NCBI GenBank assembly: GCA_943912255.1
Contig: CALTTP010000001.1
Location: 186,001-250,000, forward strand
Length of the DNA stretch: 64,000 bases
DNA from: an uncultured Peptoniphilaceae bacterium
Lineage (GTDB): Bacteria > Bacillota > Clostridia > Tissierellales > Peptoniphilaceae
Reading direction: 5' to 3'
Under the pieces are notes generated by a model. The model was not told where the DNA came from. It was given only the letters and a program-made list of their open reading frames with translations, and made no database searches. Numbering within the stretch: the stretch's first letter is position 1; every line of letters starts with the position of its first letter. The translations under genes and the position numbers were made by a program. Shown in pieces: positions 54,087 to 62,957 of this stretch.

Positions 54087-54108
54087 ATAAATCTTATAAA
54101 ATTAGAAT
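54079..54108 (+). promoter_or_regulatory. Promoter of the XRE regulator gene
   Basis: TTGCAA (54079-54084) and TAGAAT (54103-54108), spaced 18 bases, about 21 bases before the start codon. The -35 lies within the direct repeat ATTGCAACTG. Confidence 0.6.
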
Positions 54109-54128
54109 AGAAAAGGAGGAGAAATTAA

Positions 54129-55109
54129 ATGATTTTAGCTGACAAGATAATTCTTTTACGAAAGAGAAATGGATGGTCTCAAGAAGAGCTTGCGGATATG
54201 TTAAAGGTCTCTAGACAATCTGTTTCAAAATGGGAAAGTGCTCAGTCAACTCCAGAGTTAAATAGAATTATTGAAATGAGTAAGATATTTTCAGTTTCTA
54301 CAGATTATCTTATTAAGGATGAAATGGAGGAAATTGAATTTTCAGATGGTTATGTCAATGACAACGATCTTAGGAAAGTATCCATGGAAGAGGCCAATGA
54401 ATTTATCGATTTAAGTAGGCAGGCTTCATCTAGAGTTAGCTTAGGAGTTTCTCTTTTGATACTTTCACCTACAATTTTATTGGGATTGGTAGGAGCTGTT
54501 GAGGGAAAAAGAATTTTAATTACAGAAAATGTGGCAAACACTATAGGTACAATTTTTTTAATTTCATTTATCGCCATTGCAATAGCTTTATTTATTTCGA
54601 CCTATCAGAGTTTAAAAGAATACGAGTTTTTGGAGAAAGATGACTTTGATACGGAATATGGAGTAAAGGGAATGGCTGAGGAAAGGCGGGAAATTTTCAA
54701 ACCTTCCTTTTTACGAGGGATACTTATAGGCGTTCCACTTTGCATTCTCAGTGTAATTCCTGTGTTATTGACAGGATTTATGGAAAATCCTGATCCCTTT
54801 ATGGAAGTGATGGCAGTTGTATTTCTTTTATTTATTATAGCTATTGGAGTCAACTTGATAGTGAGGGTTTCAATAATAAAAGAGAGTTATGAACAATTGT
54901 TGCAAATAGGGGAATATCATCCTGATTCTAAAAAAGAAAACAAAATTGTGGGCCCTTTAATAAGTATTTTATGGCTAGTTATTGTTGCAATTTATTTTGG
55001 ATATAGCTTTATTACCAAAAACTGGCATATCTCTTGGGTAATATTTCCTATAGGAGGATTTTTGACGGGGATAATCTCTATTATATCTCAGATGGTTAAG
55101 AAAAGATAA
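54129..55109 (+). CDS. XRE-family regulator with membrane domain
   Basis: 326 residues. An N-terminal Cro/C1-type helix-turn-helix (about 1-62: ADKIILLRKRNGWSQEELAD, VSRQSVSKWESAQSTPEL) is followed by a hydrophilic linker and five hydrophobic segments (about 100-125, 135-157, 195-217, 225-247, 275-320). So it is a DNA-binding protein fixed in the membrane. Such fusions are common in Firmicutes and often regulate nearby transporters or themselves, but no transporter adjoins it. AGGAGGAG is 8 bases before the ATG. It likely controls its own promoter through the ATTGCAACTG repeats (inference). Confidence 0.88.
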   Translation: MILADKIILLRKRNGWSQEELADMLKVSRQSVSKWESAQSTPELNRIIEMSKIFSVSTDYLIKDEMEEIEFSDGYVNDNDLRKVSMEEANEFIDLSRQASSRVSLGVSLLILSPTILLGLVGAVEGKRILITENVANTIGTIFLISFIAIAIALFISTYQSLKEYEFLEKDDFDTEYGVKGMAEERREIFKPSFLRGILIGVPLCILSVIPVLLTGFMENPDPFMEVMAVVFLLFIIAIGVNLIVRVSIIKESYEQLLQIGEYHPDSKKENKIVGPLISILWLVIVAIYFGYSFITKNWHISWVIFPIGGFLTGIISIISQMVKKR

Positions 55110-55186
55110 TCAAGAGAATATATTCAAGTCTTAATTATGGCTTATCTCAGTCTATGAATAATTTAATATTTTTAAATTTTAGAACG

Positions 55187-55215
55187 AAAAAATCGAGCGC
55201 TAAGCTCGATTTTTT
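55187..55215. terminator. Bidirectional terminator between the XRE and SDR genes
   Basis: 12-bp stem AAAAAATCGAGC/GCTCGATTTTTT over a 5-base loop, T-runs on both strands, between convergent genes. Confidence 0.92.
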
Positions 55216-55256
55216 ACTTGCAGAAATTCTTACAAAACTTTGAAAGGTTCATTTAA

Positions 55257-56015
55257 TTATTGAGCAGTATATCCTCCATCAATTGGAATTGACGCTCCAG
55301 TAATAAAGCTGGATTCATCAGAGGCTAAAAATAGTACTAAGTTCGCCACTTCTTCTGGCTTTCCCACTCTTCCTAGAGGGTGCTTTGCTCTTTGTTTCTC
55401 TTTATATTCTGGATCTGCATCAATTAGTTTCTGAACCAAAGGGGTCAATATGGTTCCTGGGTGTACAGAATTTACTCTAATATTATCTGGACCATAGGTT
55501 ATGGCATCTTTTTTTGTCATTAGGGTTACAGCACCCTTTGCAGCATGGTAAACTGTCAATTCATGGGAACCTACTAGGCCATAGATAGAGGAAAAGTTTA
55601 TGATAGAACCTTTTCCCGACTTTTTCAAATAGGGTATTGCGTGTTTTGTCATATAAAACACACCCTTTACATCTATGTCAAATACAAAATTCCATTCGTC
55701 TATTGATAGCTCATGGGTAGGTTTATCTACTCCAGTGACTCCTGCATTATTTACTAAGATATCCAATTTTCTCCATTTTTCTATTACCTTTTCCACTACG
55801 TTTTTACATTCTTCTTCTTTGGACACATCTAGTTTAATATAGAATGCTTCTCCACCCTTACTATTTATCTTTTCAGCAACTCTTTTACCGACTTCTTCTG
55901 TTCTACTGGTAATGGCTACTTTTGCTCCTTCTTTTGCAAATAATTCAGCAGTAGCCTTTCCCATACCTTCACTGGAGCCAGTGATAATAGCAACTTTGTC
56001 TTCTAGTCGTTTCAT
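55257..56015 (-). CDS. short-chain dehydrogenase/reductase
   Basis: 252 residues. Classical SDR: ITGSSEGMGKA (cofactor glycines), DILVNNAGVTG, the catalytic Ser in INFSSIYG, YHAAKGAV for the Tyr-Lys pair, and PGTILTPLVQ. FITGASIPIDGGY closes the fold. Probably NAD(P)-dependent reduction or oxidation of a small alcohol/ketone (glucose or cyclopentanol dehydrogenase-like); substrate unknown. Two adjacent ATGs exist (56018 and 56015). The second is chosen because it stands 7 bases from AGGAGG. Upstream lies a large inverted repeat. Confidence 0.9.
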   Translation of the reverse strand: MKRLEDKVAIITGSSEGMGKATAELFAKEGAKVAITSRTEEVGKRVAEKINSKGGEAFYIKLDVSKEEECKNVVEKVIEKWRKLDILVNNAGVTGVDKPTHELSIDEWNFVFDIDVKGVFYMTKHAIPYLKKSGKGSIINFSSIYGLVGSHELTVYHAAKGAVTLMTKKDAITYGPDNIRVNSVHPGTILTPLVQKLIDADPEYKEKQRAKHPLGRVGKPEEVANLVLFLASDESSFITGASIPIDGGYTAQ

Positions 56016-56077
56016 CATCGTTCCTCCTAATTTACTGAAATTATTTTTCGAATAGTTGAATCTATTCATTATATTTA

Positions 56078-56122
56078 TACCCTCAAATTGAAAATATAAG
56101 TTTATTTTTCAATTTGAGGGTA
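56078..56122. repeat. 17-bp perfect inverted repeat upstream of the SDR gene
   Basis: Arms TACCCTCAAATTGAAAA (56078-56094) and TTTTCAATTTGAGGGTA (56106-56122), spacer 11 bases. Each arm holds a 9-base palindrome TCAAWTTGA. On the minus strand a TATAAT (plus 56068-56073) follows a few bases beyond. No T-run follows, so an operator is more likely than a terminator. Confidence 0.85.
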
Positions 56123-56264
56123 AATTATTTGGCTAAATTTAAAAAACCAAGAAAATTATACACAATTACCCACTAAAAATGAAAAATCTCTCAAATTATC
56201 TAAAAATAGGGAAGGGTTTAGGTTATTTAACTTAAATCTTTAGCATGGATTTAACATGAAAACG

Positions 56265-56293
56265 TTGAAAATACTGAGATAATAGTGTATTAT
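56265..56293 (+). promoter_or_regulatory. Promoter of the mraZ (dcw) operon
   Basis: TTGAAA (56265-56270), 17-base spacer, TATTAT (56288-56293); an overlapping TATAAT (56291-56296) would give a 20-base spacer. The MraZ-box repeats start 7 bases beyond. Confidence 0.65.
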
Positions 56294-56300
56294 AATATTA

Positions 56301-56325
56301 AGTGGTAGAAAGTGGGTAAAAGTGT
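56301..56325 (+). promoter_or_regulatory. MraZ-box: repeated AGTGG elements
   Basis: AGTGG (56301), AGTGGG (56311) and AGTGT (56321) stand at exact 10-base intervals just downstream of the promoter, with another AGTGGG at 56335 overlapping the ribosome binding site. MraZ proteins bind such evenly spaced GTGG-type repeats to repress their own operon. A reversed copy, TTACCCACT, lies at 56166-56174. Confidence 0.75.
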
Positions 56326-56350
56326 TTAATTTTTAGTGGGAGGTGGTTAT

Positions 56351-56788
56351 ATGTTCATAGGTGAATATCAACATAATTTGGATTCTAAAGGACGTATAAC
56401 CATGCCTTCAAAGTTTAGAGATGGTCTAGGCAAAAACTTTTACATCACAAAGGGAATGGACGGTTGTCTATTTGTATTTCCAGAAGAACAGTGGATAGAG
56501 ATGGACAAAAAGATAAATAATCTAAGACTGTCTAGAAAAGAATCCAGAGGAATAGCTAGGCTATTCTATGCAGGAGCAATTGACGTTTCCTTAGATAAGA
56601 TGGGACGTGTATTGTTGCCAGGGAATTTAAGGCAATACGCTTCTTTAGATAAAGAGGCAATTGTAATTGGAGTTTCTACCAGGGTTGAAATTTGGGATAA
56701 GGACAGATGGGAGTCCTACAATGATGATGAGGACTTCAATTATGACATTTTGACAGAGAAGATGTCTGATTTAGACATAGATTTTTAG
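56351..56788 (+). CDS. mraZ: transcriptional regulator MraZ
   Basis: 145 residues from ATG 56351, with GGGAGGTGG upstream. Two SpoVT/AbrB-like halves: FIGEYQHNLDSKGRITMPSK with DGCLFVFPEEQW, and AGAIDVSLDKMGRVLLPGNL with EIWDKDRWE. MraZ forms a ring that binds repeats in front of its own operon and limits expression of division genes. The matching repeats are present here. First gene of the dcw cluster. Confidence 0.96.
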   Translation: MFIGEYQHNLDSKGRITMPSKFRDGLGKNFYITKGMDGCLFVFPEEQWIEMDKKINNLRLSRKESRGIARLFYAGAIDVSLDKMGRVLLPGNLRQYASLDKEAIVIGVSTRVEIWDKDRWESYNDDEDFNYDILTEKMSDLDIDF

Positions 56789-56797
56789 GGGTTAAAT

Positions 56798-57733
56798 ATG
56801 GAATTTAAGCACATACCTGTTTTGTTAAAAGAAACCATTGAAGGTTTAAAAATACAAGAAAATAAAATTTATGTGGACTGTACTCTAGGTGGAGGAAGCC
56901 ATTCTTTGGAAATAGCTAAGAGGTTAAAGGAAGGAAGATTGATCTGCATAGACCAGGACTTAGATGCCTTAAATGCAGCAAAGTCAAAATTAAAGGACTA
57001 TTCAGATAAAATTACCTTTATCAAGTCCAATTTTAAATATTTTGAAGAAATATTAGATCAACTAGGGATTGATAAAGTAGACGGAGTTCTAATGGATATA
57101 GGAGTTTCCTCTTTTCAAATTGATGAGGTCTCTAGAGGTTTTTCATATATGGAAGATGCTCCTTTGGATATGAGAATGGACAAACAACAGGAGTTAACAG
57201 CTGCATTTATTGTAAACAATTATTCCGTTGAAGAGCTATCGGATATTTTCTTTAAATATGGAGAAGAAAAGTGGTCTTATAGAATTGCTCAGTTTATTGC
57301 AGAAAAGAGAAAAGAGAAAAAAATTGAAACAACTTTTGACCTAGTAGAAATAATAGATTCGGCAGTGCCTTTGGAAGTTAGAAAGAAATCAAAGGGTCAT
57401 TATTCTAAGCGAGTATTTCAAGCATTGAGAATTGAAGTAAATGATGAGCTAGGAGCTTTAGAATATGTGTTGCCAAAAATTGTTAAAAGGTTAAATAAGG
57501 GTGGAAGATTATGTGTAATTACTTTTCACTCTTTAGAAGATAGAATCGTAAAGAATATATTTAAAGATTTAAATACAGATTGTATATGTCCACCGGATTT
57601 GCCAGTTTGTGTATGCAATAAGAAAAAAGAAGTGGATTTAATAACTAGAAAGCCTATTACCCCAACGGAACTGGAGATGGAAGAAAATTCTAGATCAAAA
57701 AGTTCTAAGTTAAGAATTGTAGAAAGAGTGTAG
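56798..57733 (+). CDS. rsmH: 16S rRNA (cytosine-1402-N4)-methyltransferase
   Basis: 311 residues. SAM-binding YVDCTLGGGSHSLEI, the FKHIPVLLKETIEGL start, DGVLMDIGVSSFQ, and the C-terminal block KRVFQALRIEVNDELGAL and ITFHSLEDRIVK are all RsmH hallmarks. It methylates C1402 of 16S rRNA and conventionally follows mraZ. The next gene starts 2 bases after its stop. Confidence 0.96.
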   Translation: MEFKHIPVLLKETIEGLKIQENKIYVDCTLGGGSHSLEIAKRLKEGRLICIDQDLDALNAAKSKLKDYSDKITFIKSNFKYFEEILDQLGIDKVDGVLMDIGVSSFQIDEVSRGFSYMEDAPLDMRMDKQQELTAAFIVNNYSVEELSDIFFKYGEEKWSYRIAQFIAEKRKEKKIETTFDLVEIIDSAVPLEVRKKSKGHYSKRVFQALRIEVNDELGALEYVLPKIVKRLNKGGRLCVITFHSLEDRIVKNIFKDLNTDCICPPDLPVCVCNKKKEVDLITRKPITPTELEMEENSRSKSSKLRIVERV

Positions 57734-57735
57734 AT

Positions 57736-58218
57736 ATGGAAGCTAGAAACTATGATTTTGCATACTCTGTAGAAAATACAGCTTATCAAAATACCGACTT
57801 AAGGGTATTGAAAAATGAAGACAGATATATTAAAGTCAAAGGGAGGACTAAGAGGAAAACTAGAGTTGCTACAAGAAAAAAAGCTTTAGTAACACTGGGT
57901 ATAATCAATGTTCTTCTGTCTATTTGCCTATTATATTCCTATGTGACTTCAACTATGATTACAGGAAAAATATCAAAGATTAAGACCGATATTGAGGATT
58001 TGGAAGCCACTAGGGATTATTATAGTATGGAAATAGACAAATATGCATCTGTTGAAAGGATTGAAGAGATAGCCAGGTATAAATTGGGAATGGTTTATCC
58101 TAATGAAAATCAATACTTCTATATTTCAAAAGACAGTAGTAAAGAAACTGATAATAAGGACAATATAGATAATAATACCCTGGTTAGTAAAAACAATGAA
58201 AAAGAGAAGAAGAGATAG
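57736..58218 (+). CDS. ftsL: FtsL/DivIC-like cell division protein
   Basis: 160 residues. A basic N-terminal cytoplasmic stretch (KGRTKRKTRVATRKK), one membrane helix (about 52-75) and an extracellular coiled coil (about 77-115, ending in RYKLGMVYPNENQ) fit FtsL in sequence and position. Charged tail of about 35 residues. FtsL bridges the divisome and the PBP encoded next. The PBP start lies inside this gene (overlap 23 bases). Confidence 0.85.
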   Translation: MEARNYDFAYSVENTAYQNTDLRVLKNEDRYIKVKGRTKRKTRVATRKKALVTLGIINVLLSICLLYSYVTSTMITGKISKIKTDIEDLEATRDYYSMEIDKYASVERIEEIARYKLGMVYPNENQYFYISKDSSKETDNKDNIDNNTLVSKNNEKEKKR

Positions 58219-60478
58219 TTTTAATAAAAACTTTAAAAATAGGACAATAGGTATTTTCATACTGAGCCTGTTGATGCTCTTTGTCTTTGCAGGAAGAATG
58301 TTTTATCTATATAACTCCATATATAAAACAAAGGCTGCAGAACAGAGAACCAGAATTTTAAAAATTCCCGCTAAGAGAGGTAAAATACTGGATAGTACGG
58401 GAAATGTCCTAGCTAAAAATGTAAAAGTCAATTGTCTATACTATTTTCCACAGGATTTAAAGGAAGAATCTAGAAATAAAATAACCAATGGATTTTCCAG
58501 TATTTTAAATATGACTGGAGAAGAGATTGATGAAGTCATGAAAAGCAAAAAGACTGTAAGGGTTAAGGAGAACCTAACTTCAAAACAGGTAAAGGAAATA
58601 AAGGATTTAGGTGAAAACTCTTTAAGTCTGACAGTTGAAAATAGAAGATATTATCCTGAGGGAACTTCACTATCCTATGTATTGGGATTTACAAATAGCG
58701 ATGGTGAAGGACTTTATGGTGTAGAAAACTTCTATGATAAATTTCTTAAGGGAAAATATGGTTTAAATATTTTTGCTGGATCTAGAAATGGAAGTTTAAT
58801 ATCTTTCGAAGACAATCGAGAGGTAAAGTCTGATGAAGGAAAGGATATAACTTTAAATATTGAGCAGTCAATCTCAGGAATGATTGGAAATATACTTAGG
58901 GACGCTCAGAAAAAATACAATCCAAAGTCCATATCTGTAATAGTTACTAATCCTATGACCAATAAGGTAATATCCATGGAAAATTCACCTCGATTTGATT
59001 CTAATAACCCAAGAAAGGGAAGAAACAAGGAAGAGCAAAAGGAGTTGGATTCGCTTAAGGGGGAGGAACAATTACAGAAATTATACGATATATGGAGAAA
59101 TAGATGTATTAGTGATATTTATGAGCCAGGATCCGTATATAAACTAATAACAGCAGCAGTGGGCTTGGAAGAGGGAGTATTTAATGAAAGGGACACCTAT
59201 GAGTGTAAAGGTTACTATAAAATAACTAAAGGTGTTACAATCAAATGCTATAGATGGTATGATCCCCATGGGATACAGACCATGGAAGAGGCCTTGGCAA
59301 ATTCCTGTAACCCTTCCTTTGCTCAAATGGGAGAACAAATAGGATATGCTAAGATGCATCAATACTTAAAAGCCTTTGGATTTGGTGATTTAACGGGTAT
59401 TGACCTAATAGGGGAACAAAAAGGGCTTATTCCTTCTTCTGCTTCCAGTATGAACATAGCTCAATTGGTTACAATGTCCTATGGTCATGGAATCGCTGCA
59501 ACTCCAATTCAAGTAATAACAGCAGCCAATGCCCTAATCAACGGAGGATATTTAATAACTCCAACTATTGCCAATAAAGTTGATGGCAAGGATATTCATT
59601 CTAAAGAAGAATTGGTAAAAAGACAAGTTATCTCTCAAAAGACCAGTGAAAGAATGAAGGCCCTAATGGTTAACAACGTTGAAAATGGGGGAGCCAATGC
59701 GGTAAAGTCTCCTTATTATTCTGTAGGGGGCAAATCTGGAACAACCATTAAGTTGGAAAATGGAGTCTATACTTCAGAAAAGACAGTAGCTTCTTTTTAT
59801 TCTGCATTCCCCATGGAAAAACCAGAGTTTTCAGTATTGGTAGTTGTAGATGAACCTAAGGGAATGAATTCGGGAAATGCTGTTGCAGGGGATATTGCAA
59901 AGAGAATTAATGACGAGATAGCTAAACTTAAAAATATAAATAAGGGAACCAGTACAGAATCGGAATTAACGGATATAGATGTTCCTAATTTTGTAGGGGA
60001 AACTTTGAGAAATGCAGTAAATATTGCAAATAGTAAAGGTATAAAAATAGAGATTGTAAATACTTCTGATTCTGATGGTATCATAATTAAAGGTCAGTCC
60101 GTAGATGCAGGAACTAAAATAAATAAGAATAAAGTTATCGGTTTAGTAGCAGATGATTCTGGGGAAGCGGCTGTAAAGATACCAGATTTAATTGGCAAGT
60201 ATAAAAATGAAGCTCTATCTATATTAAAGGATACTGATTTAAAAATTACTCATACTGGAGATTATGAAAAGTCTAGGATAATTAGGACTATACCTCCTGC
60301 CAATGATTTTCTTCGTCAAGGAGACACTTTGGAATTGATATATGAACCTGTTAAAAAGAAAAAAGATGATAAGAAGAAAGATAATAACTCCCAGGAAAAT
60401 AGGGAGGAAGAAAATTTAGATGATGAAGAATTGCAAAATCAAGAGGAACAAGTAGATAATAAGCCAGATGAAGAATAA
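58196..60478 (+). CDS. class B penicillin-binding protein with PASTA domains (FtsI/SpoVD-like)
   Basis: 760 residues. TM helix near the start (about 18-40), PBP dimerisation domain (about 55-220), transpeptidase domain with EPGSVYKLITA (nucleophile S313), ANSCNPSFAQ (SxN) and GGKSGTT, then two PASTA repeats (about 595-660 and 662-720) and a Lys/Asp/Glu-rich tail. PASTA domains distinguish it as a SpoVD or PBP2X type that crosslinks septal wall. It ends the cluster: no mraY, murD, ftsW or murG follows, as they would in most Firmicutes. Confidence 0.94.
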   Translation: MKKRRRDSFNKNFKNRTIGIFILSLLMLFVFAGRMFYLYNSIYKTKAAEQRTRILKIPAKRGKILDSTGNVLAKNVKVNCLYYFPQDLKEESRNKITNGFSSILNMTGEEIDEVMKSKKTVRVKENLTSKQVKEIKDLGENSLSLTVENRRYYPEGTSLSYVLGFTNSDGEGLYGVENFYDKFLKGKYGLNIFAGSRNGSLISFEDNREVKSDEGKDITLNIEQSISGMIGNILRDAQKKYNPKSISVIVTNPMTNKVISMENSPRFDSNNPRKGRNKEEQKELDSLKGEEQLQKLYDIWRNRCISDIYEPGSVYKLITAAVGLEEGVFNERDTYECKGYYKITKGVTIKCYRWYDPHGIQTMEEALANSCNPSFAQMGEQIGYAKMHQYLKAFGFGDLTGIDLIGEQKGLIPSSASSMNIAQLVTMSYGHGIAATPIQVITAANALINGGYLITPTIANKVDGKDIHSKEELVKRQVISQKTSERMKALMVNNVENGGANAVKSPYYSVGGKSGTTIKLENGVYTSEKTVASFYSAFPMEKPEFSVLVVVDEPKGMNSGNAVAGDIAKRINDEIAKLKNINKGTSTESELTDIDVPNFVGETLRNAVNIANSKGIKIEIVNTSDSDGIIIKGQSVDAGTKINKNKVIGLVADDSGEAAVKIPDLIGKYKNEALSILKDTDLKITHTGDYEKSRIIRTIPPANDFLRQGDTLELIYEPVKKKKDDKKKDNNSQENREEENLDDEELQNQEEQVDNKPDEE

Positions 60479-60493
60479 TATAATCGATTTTAA

Positions 60494-60533
60494 GACTGAA
60501 GATTTCTATTAATTAGAATCTTCGGTCTTTTTT
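60494..60533 (+). terminator. Terminator of the mraZ-rsmH-ftsL-PBP operon
   Basis: 11-bp stem (GACTGAAGATT with AATCTTCGGTC, one T-G pair), 12-base loop, then TTTTTT. Confidence 0.92.
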
Positions 60534-60621
60534 ATAAGGAGATTGACCAAGTTTTTTGATTTTATGACTTTTTTTAGTCTTAAACAGCTCCTTTTTACCA
60601 CTAAAACTTGAAAAGTTCTCT

Positions 60622-60641
60622 ACAGTGATTTAGATTACTGT
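60622..60641. promoter_or_regulatory. Palindromic operator candidate upstream of pflB
   Basis: ACAGTGATTTAGATTACTGT: the outer ACAGT/ACTGT match perfectly and the inner bases match partly. It lies 70 bases before the pflB start in a gap of about 180 bases with no gene. Confidence 0.5.
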
Positions 60642-60710
60642 TATTTCTCTAGCAAAATATTAGAATGATAGTAACGGAGAAGAAATTAATAATTCAAGGA
60701 GGAAAATAAT

Positions 60711-62954
60711 ATGTGCTGGGACAATTTTAATGGTGAAAGATGGAAAGAAGAAATCAATGTAAGAGACTTTATTCAAGAAAATTACACTCCTTATGAAGGA
60801 GATGAAGAATTTCTAGAAGGTCCTACTGATAGAACATCTACTTTATGGTCTAAAGCGGAAAGTTTAATTCAAGAAGAGATAAAAACTGGTGTAATTCCTG
60901 TTAATACAAAGAAATTTTCATCTATTTCAGGTTTTGAACCTTCATTTTTAGATAAAGATAATGAAATTATCTATGGTTACCAAGGAGAAAAGCCTTTAGA
61001 GAGAATTGTAAACCCATATGGTGGTTATAGAATGGTTCTAAATTCATTAAAAGCCTATGGACTCGAAATGGATCCTGATAGTGAAAGACATTTTAGAGAA
61101 TATAGAAAGACTCATAATGACGGTGTATTTGATGCTTATACTACAGATATGAGATTGGCTAGAACAGCAGGACTTATTACAGGTTTACCTGATGCCTATG
61201 GTAGAGGAAGAATCATAGGTGATTACAGAAGAATTGCCCTTTACGGTATAGATAGATTAAAAGCAGAAAAGATAAAGGATAAGGCAAATATCACTGGAGT
61301 TGCTGATGAAGAGACTATAAGGACAAGGGAAGAACTGTCTGAGCAAATTAGAGCTTTAGATGAAATGATAGCTCTAGGAGATTCTTATGGAATTGATTTG
61401 AGAAATCCTGCTAAAAATGCTTTAGAAGCTGCTCAATTCCTATATCTGGGTTATTTAGCTGCTATTAAGGAAAATAATGGCGCAGCTATGAGTATAGGAA
61501 GAAATACTACATTTTTAGACATTTACATTGAAAGGGATCTAAAGAAGGGTTTAATAGACGAAAAACAAGCCCAAGAGATAGTAGATCAACTAGTAATAAA
61601 GCTTAGAATGTCAAGACATTTAAGAACTCCTGAATACAATGAACTTTTCGCAGGAGATCCTACTTGGGTGACTGAATCCATTGGGGGAATGGGAGAAGAC
61701 GGAAGAACCCTAGTAACTAAGACAGCCTTTAGATATTTAAACACTTTAAAGAACTTAGATTCTGCTCCAGAACCTAATATGACAGTTCTATGGTCTGAAA
61801 ATTTACCGGAAAAATTCAAGTTGTACTGTGCAAAGATGAGTATGGACACTGGTTCTGTACAATATGAAAACGACGATGTAATGAGAGAGGTTTATGGAGA
61901 CGACTATGCTATTGCCTGCTGTGTATCCGCTATGAGAATAGGAAAGGATATGCAATATTTTGGAGCTAGAGCAAATTTGGCAAAGGCATTACTATATTCA
62001 CTAAATGGTGGAATTGACGAAATGAAGAGAAATAAAAAAGATGGCTCACCACTTATGCCTCTAGGTGCAATTCCAAGAATTGAAGATGAAGTGTTGGATT
62101 ATGAACATGTATTAAAGAGTTATAAGTACACATTATCAAAACTTGCTCCACTATATGTAAATGCACTTAATACTATTCACTTTATGCATGATAAATACGC
62201 TTATGAAAAGGGTCAAATGGCATTACATGATTCTAATATCAATAGAACAATGGCCTTTGGAGTTGCAGGACTTTCTATAGTAGCGGATTCATTATCTGCC
62301 ATTAAATATGCTAAGGTAACTCCAATAAGAAATGGAGAAGGGGTAGCCGTTGATTTCAAAATAGAAGGCGATTATCCAAAATACGGTAATGATGATGATA
62401 GAGTTGATGATATAGCTGTAAAAGTCCTTGAATTCTTTATGGATGAGTTACGTAAGACTCCAACTATAAGAAATGCTAAGCATACACTTTCTGTTCTTAC
62501 TATTACATCAAATGTAGTGTATGGAAAGAAGACTGGTACTACTCCAGACGGAAGAAGAGCAGGAGAACCTTTTGCTCCAGGAGCAAACCCAATGCATGGT
62601 AGAGATGACAAAGGGGCTTTAGCTAGCTTAAACTCTGTAGCTAAGTTACCTTACAAAGGTGTTTGTGAAGATGGGATTTCAAATACTTTCTCCATTGTTC
62701 CAGATGCTTTAGGTAAGGAAGAAGAGATAGAAAAACAAAACCTTGTATCCATTATGGATGGTTATTTTTCACAAAGAGCATTCCATTTAAATGTAAATGT
62801 ATTAAATAGACAAAAATTAATCGATGCAATGGATAACCCAGAAAAATATCCTAACTTAACCATTAGAATTAGTGGATATGCAGTTCATTTTAATAAATTG
62901 ACTGAAGAACAAAAGAAAGAGGTTATTTCAAGAACATTCCACGAAAGGATTTAG
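60711..62954 (+). CDS. pflB: formate C-acetyltransferase (pyruvate formate-lyase)
   Basis: 747 residues. Glycyl-radical enzyme that splits pyruvate with CoA into acetyl-CoA and formate. The active Cys pair is C403-C404 (IACCVSAMRIG) and the radical Gly is G722 (IRISGYAVHF), 25 residues from the end. AGGAGG precedes the ATG closely. The activase follows 3 bases later. It needs strictly oxygen-free conditions. The upstream gap carries a palindromic site but no convincing Rex box. Confidence 0.97.
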   Translation: MCWDNFNGERWKEEINVRDFIQENYTPYEGDEEFLEGPTDRTSTLWSKAESLIQEEIKTGVIPVNTKKFSSISGFEPSFLDKDNEIIYGYQGEKPLERIVNPYGGYRMVLNSLKAYGLEMDPDSERHFREYRKTHNDGVFDAYTTDMRLARTAGLITGLPDAYGRGRIIGDYRRIALYGIDRLKAEKIKDKANITGVADEETIRTREELSEQIRALDEMIALGDSYGIDLRNPAKNALEAAQFLYLGYLAAIKENNGAAMSIGRNTTFLDIYIERDLKKGLIDEKQAQEIVDQLVIKLRMSRHLRTPEYNELFAGDPTWVTESIGGMGEDGRTLVTKTAFRYLNTLKNLDSAPEPNMTVLWSENLPEKFKLYCAKMSMDTGSVQYENDDVMREVYGDDYAIACCVSAMRIGKDMQYFGARANLAKALLYSLNGGIDEMKRNKKDGSPLMPLGAIPRIEDEVLDYEHVLKSYKYTLSKLAPLYVNALNTIHFMHDKYAYEKGQMALHDSNINRTMAFGVAGLSIVADSLSAIKYAKVTPIRNGEGVAVDFKIEGDYPKYGNDDDRVDDIAVKVLEFFMDELRKTPTIRNAKHTLSVLTITSNVVYGKKTGTTPDGRRAGEPFAPGANPMHGRDDKGALASLNSVAKLPYKGVCEDGISNTFSIVPDALGKEEEIEKQNLVSIMDGYFSQRAFHLNVNVLNRQKLIDAMDNPEKYPNLTIRISGYAVHFNKLTEEQKKEVISRTFHERI

Positions 62955-62957
62955 TAT

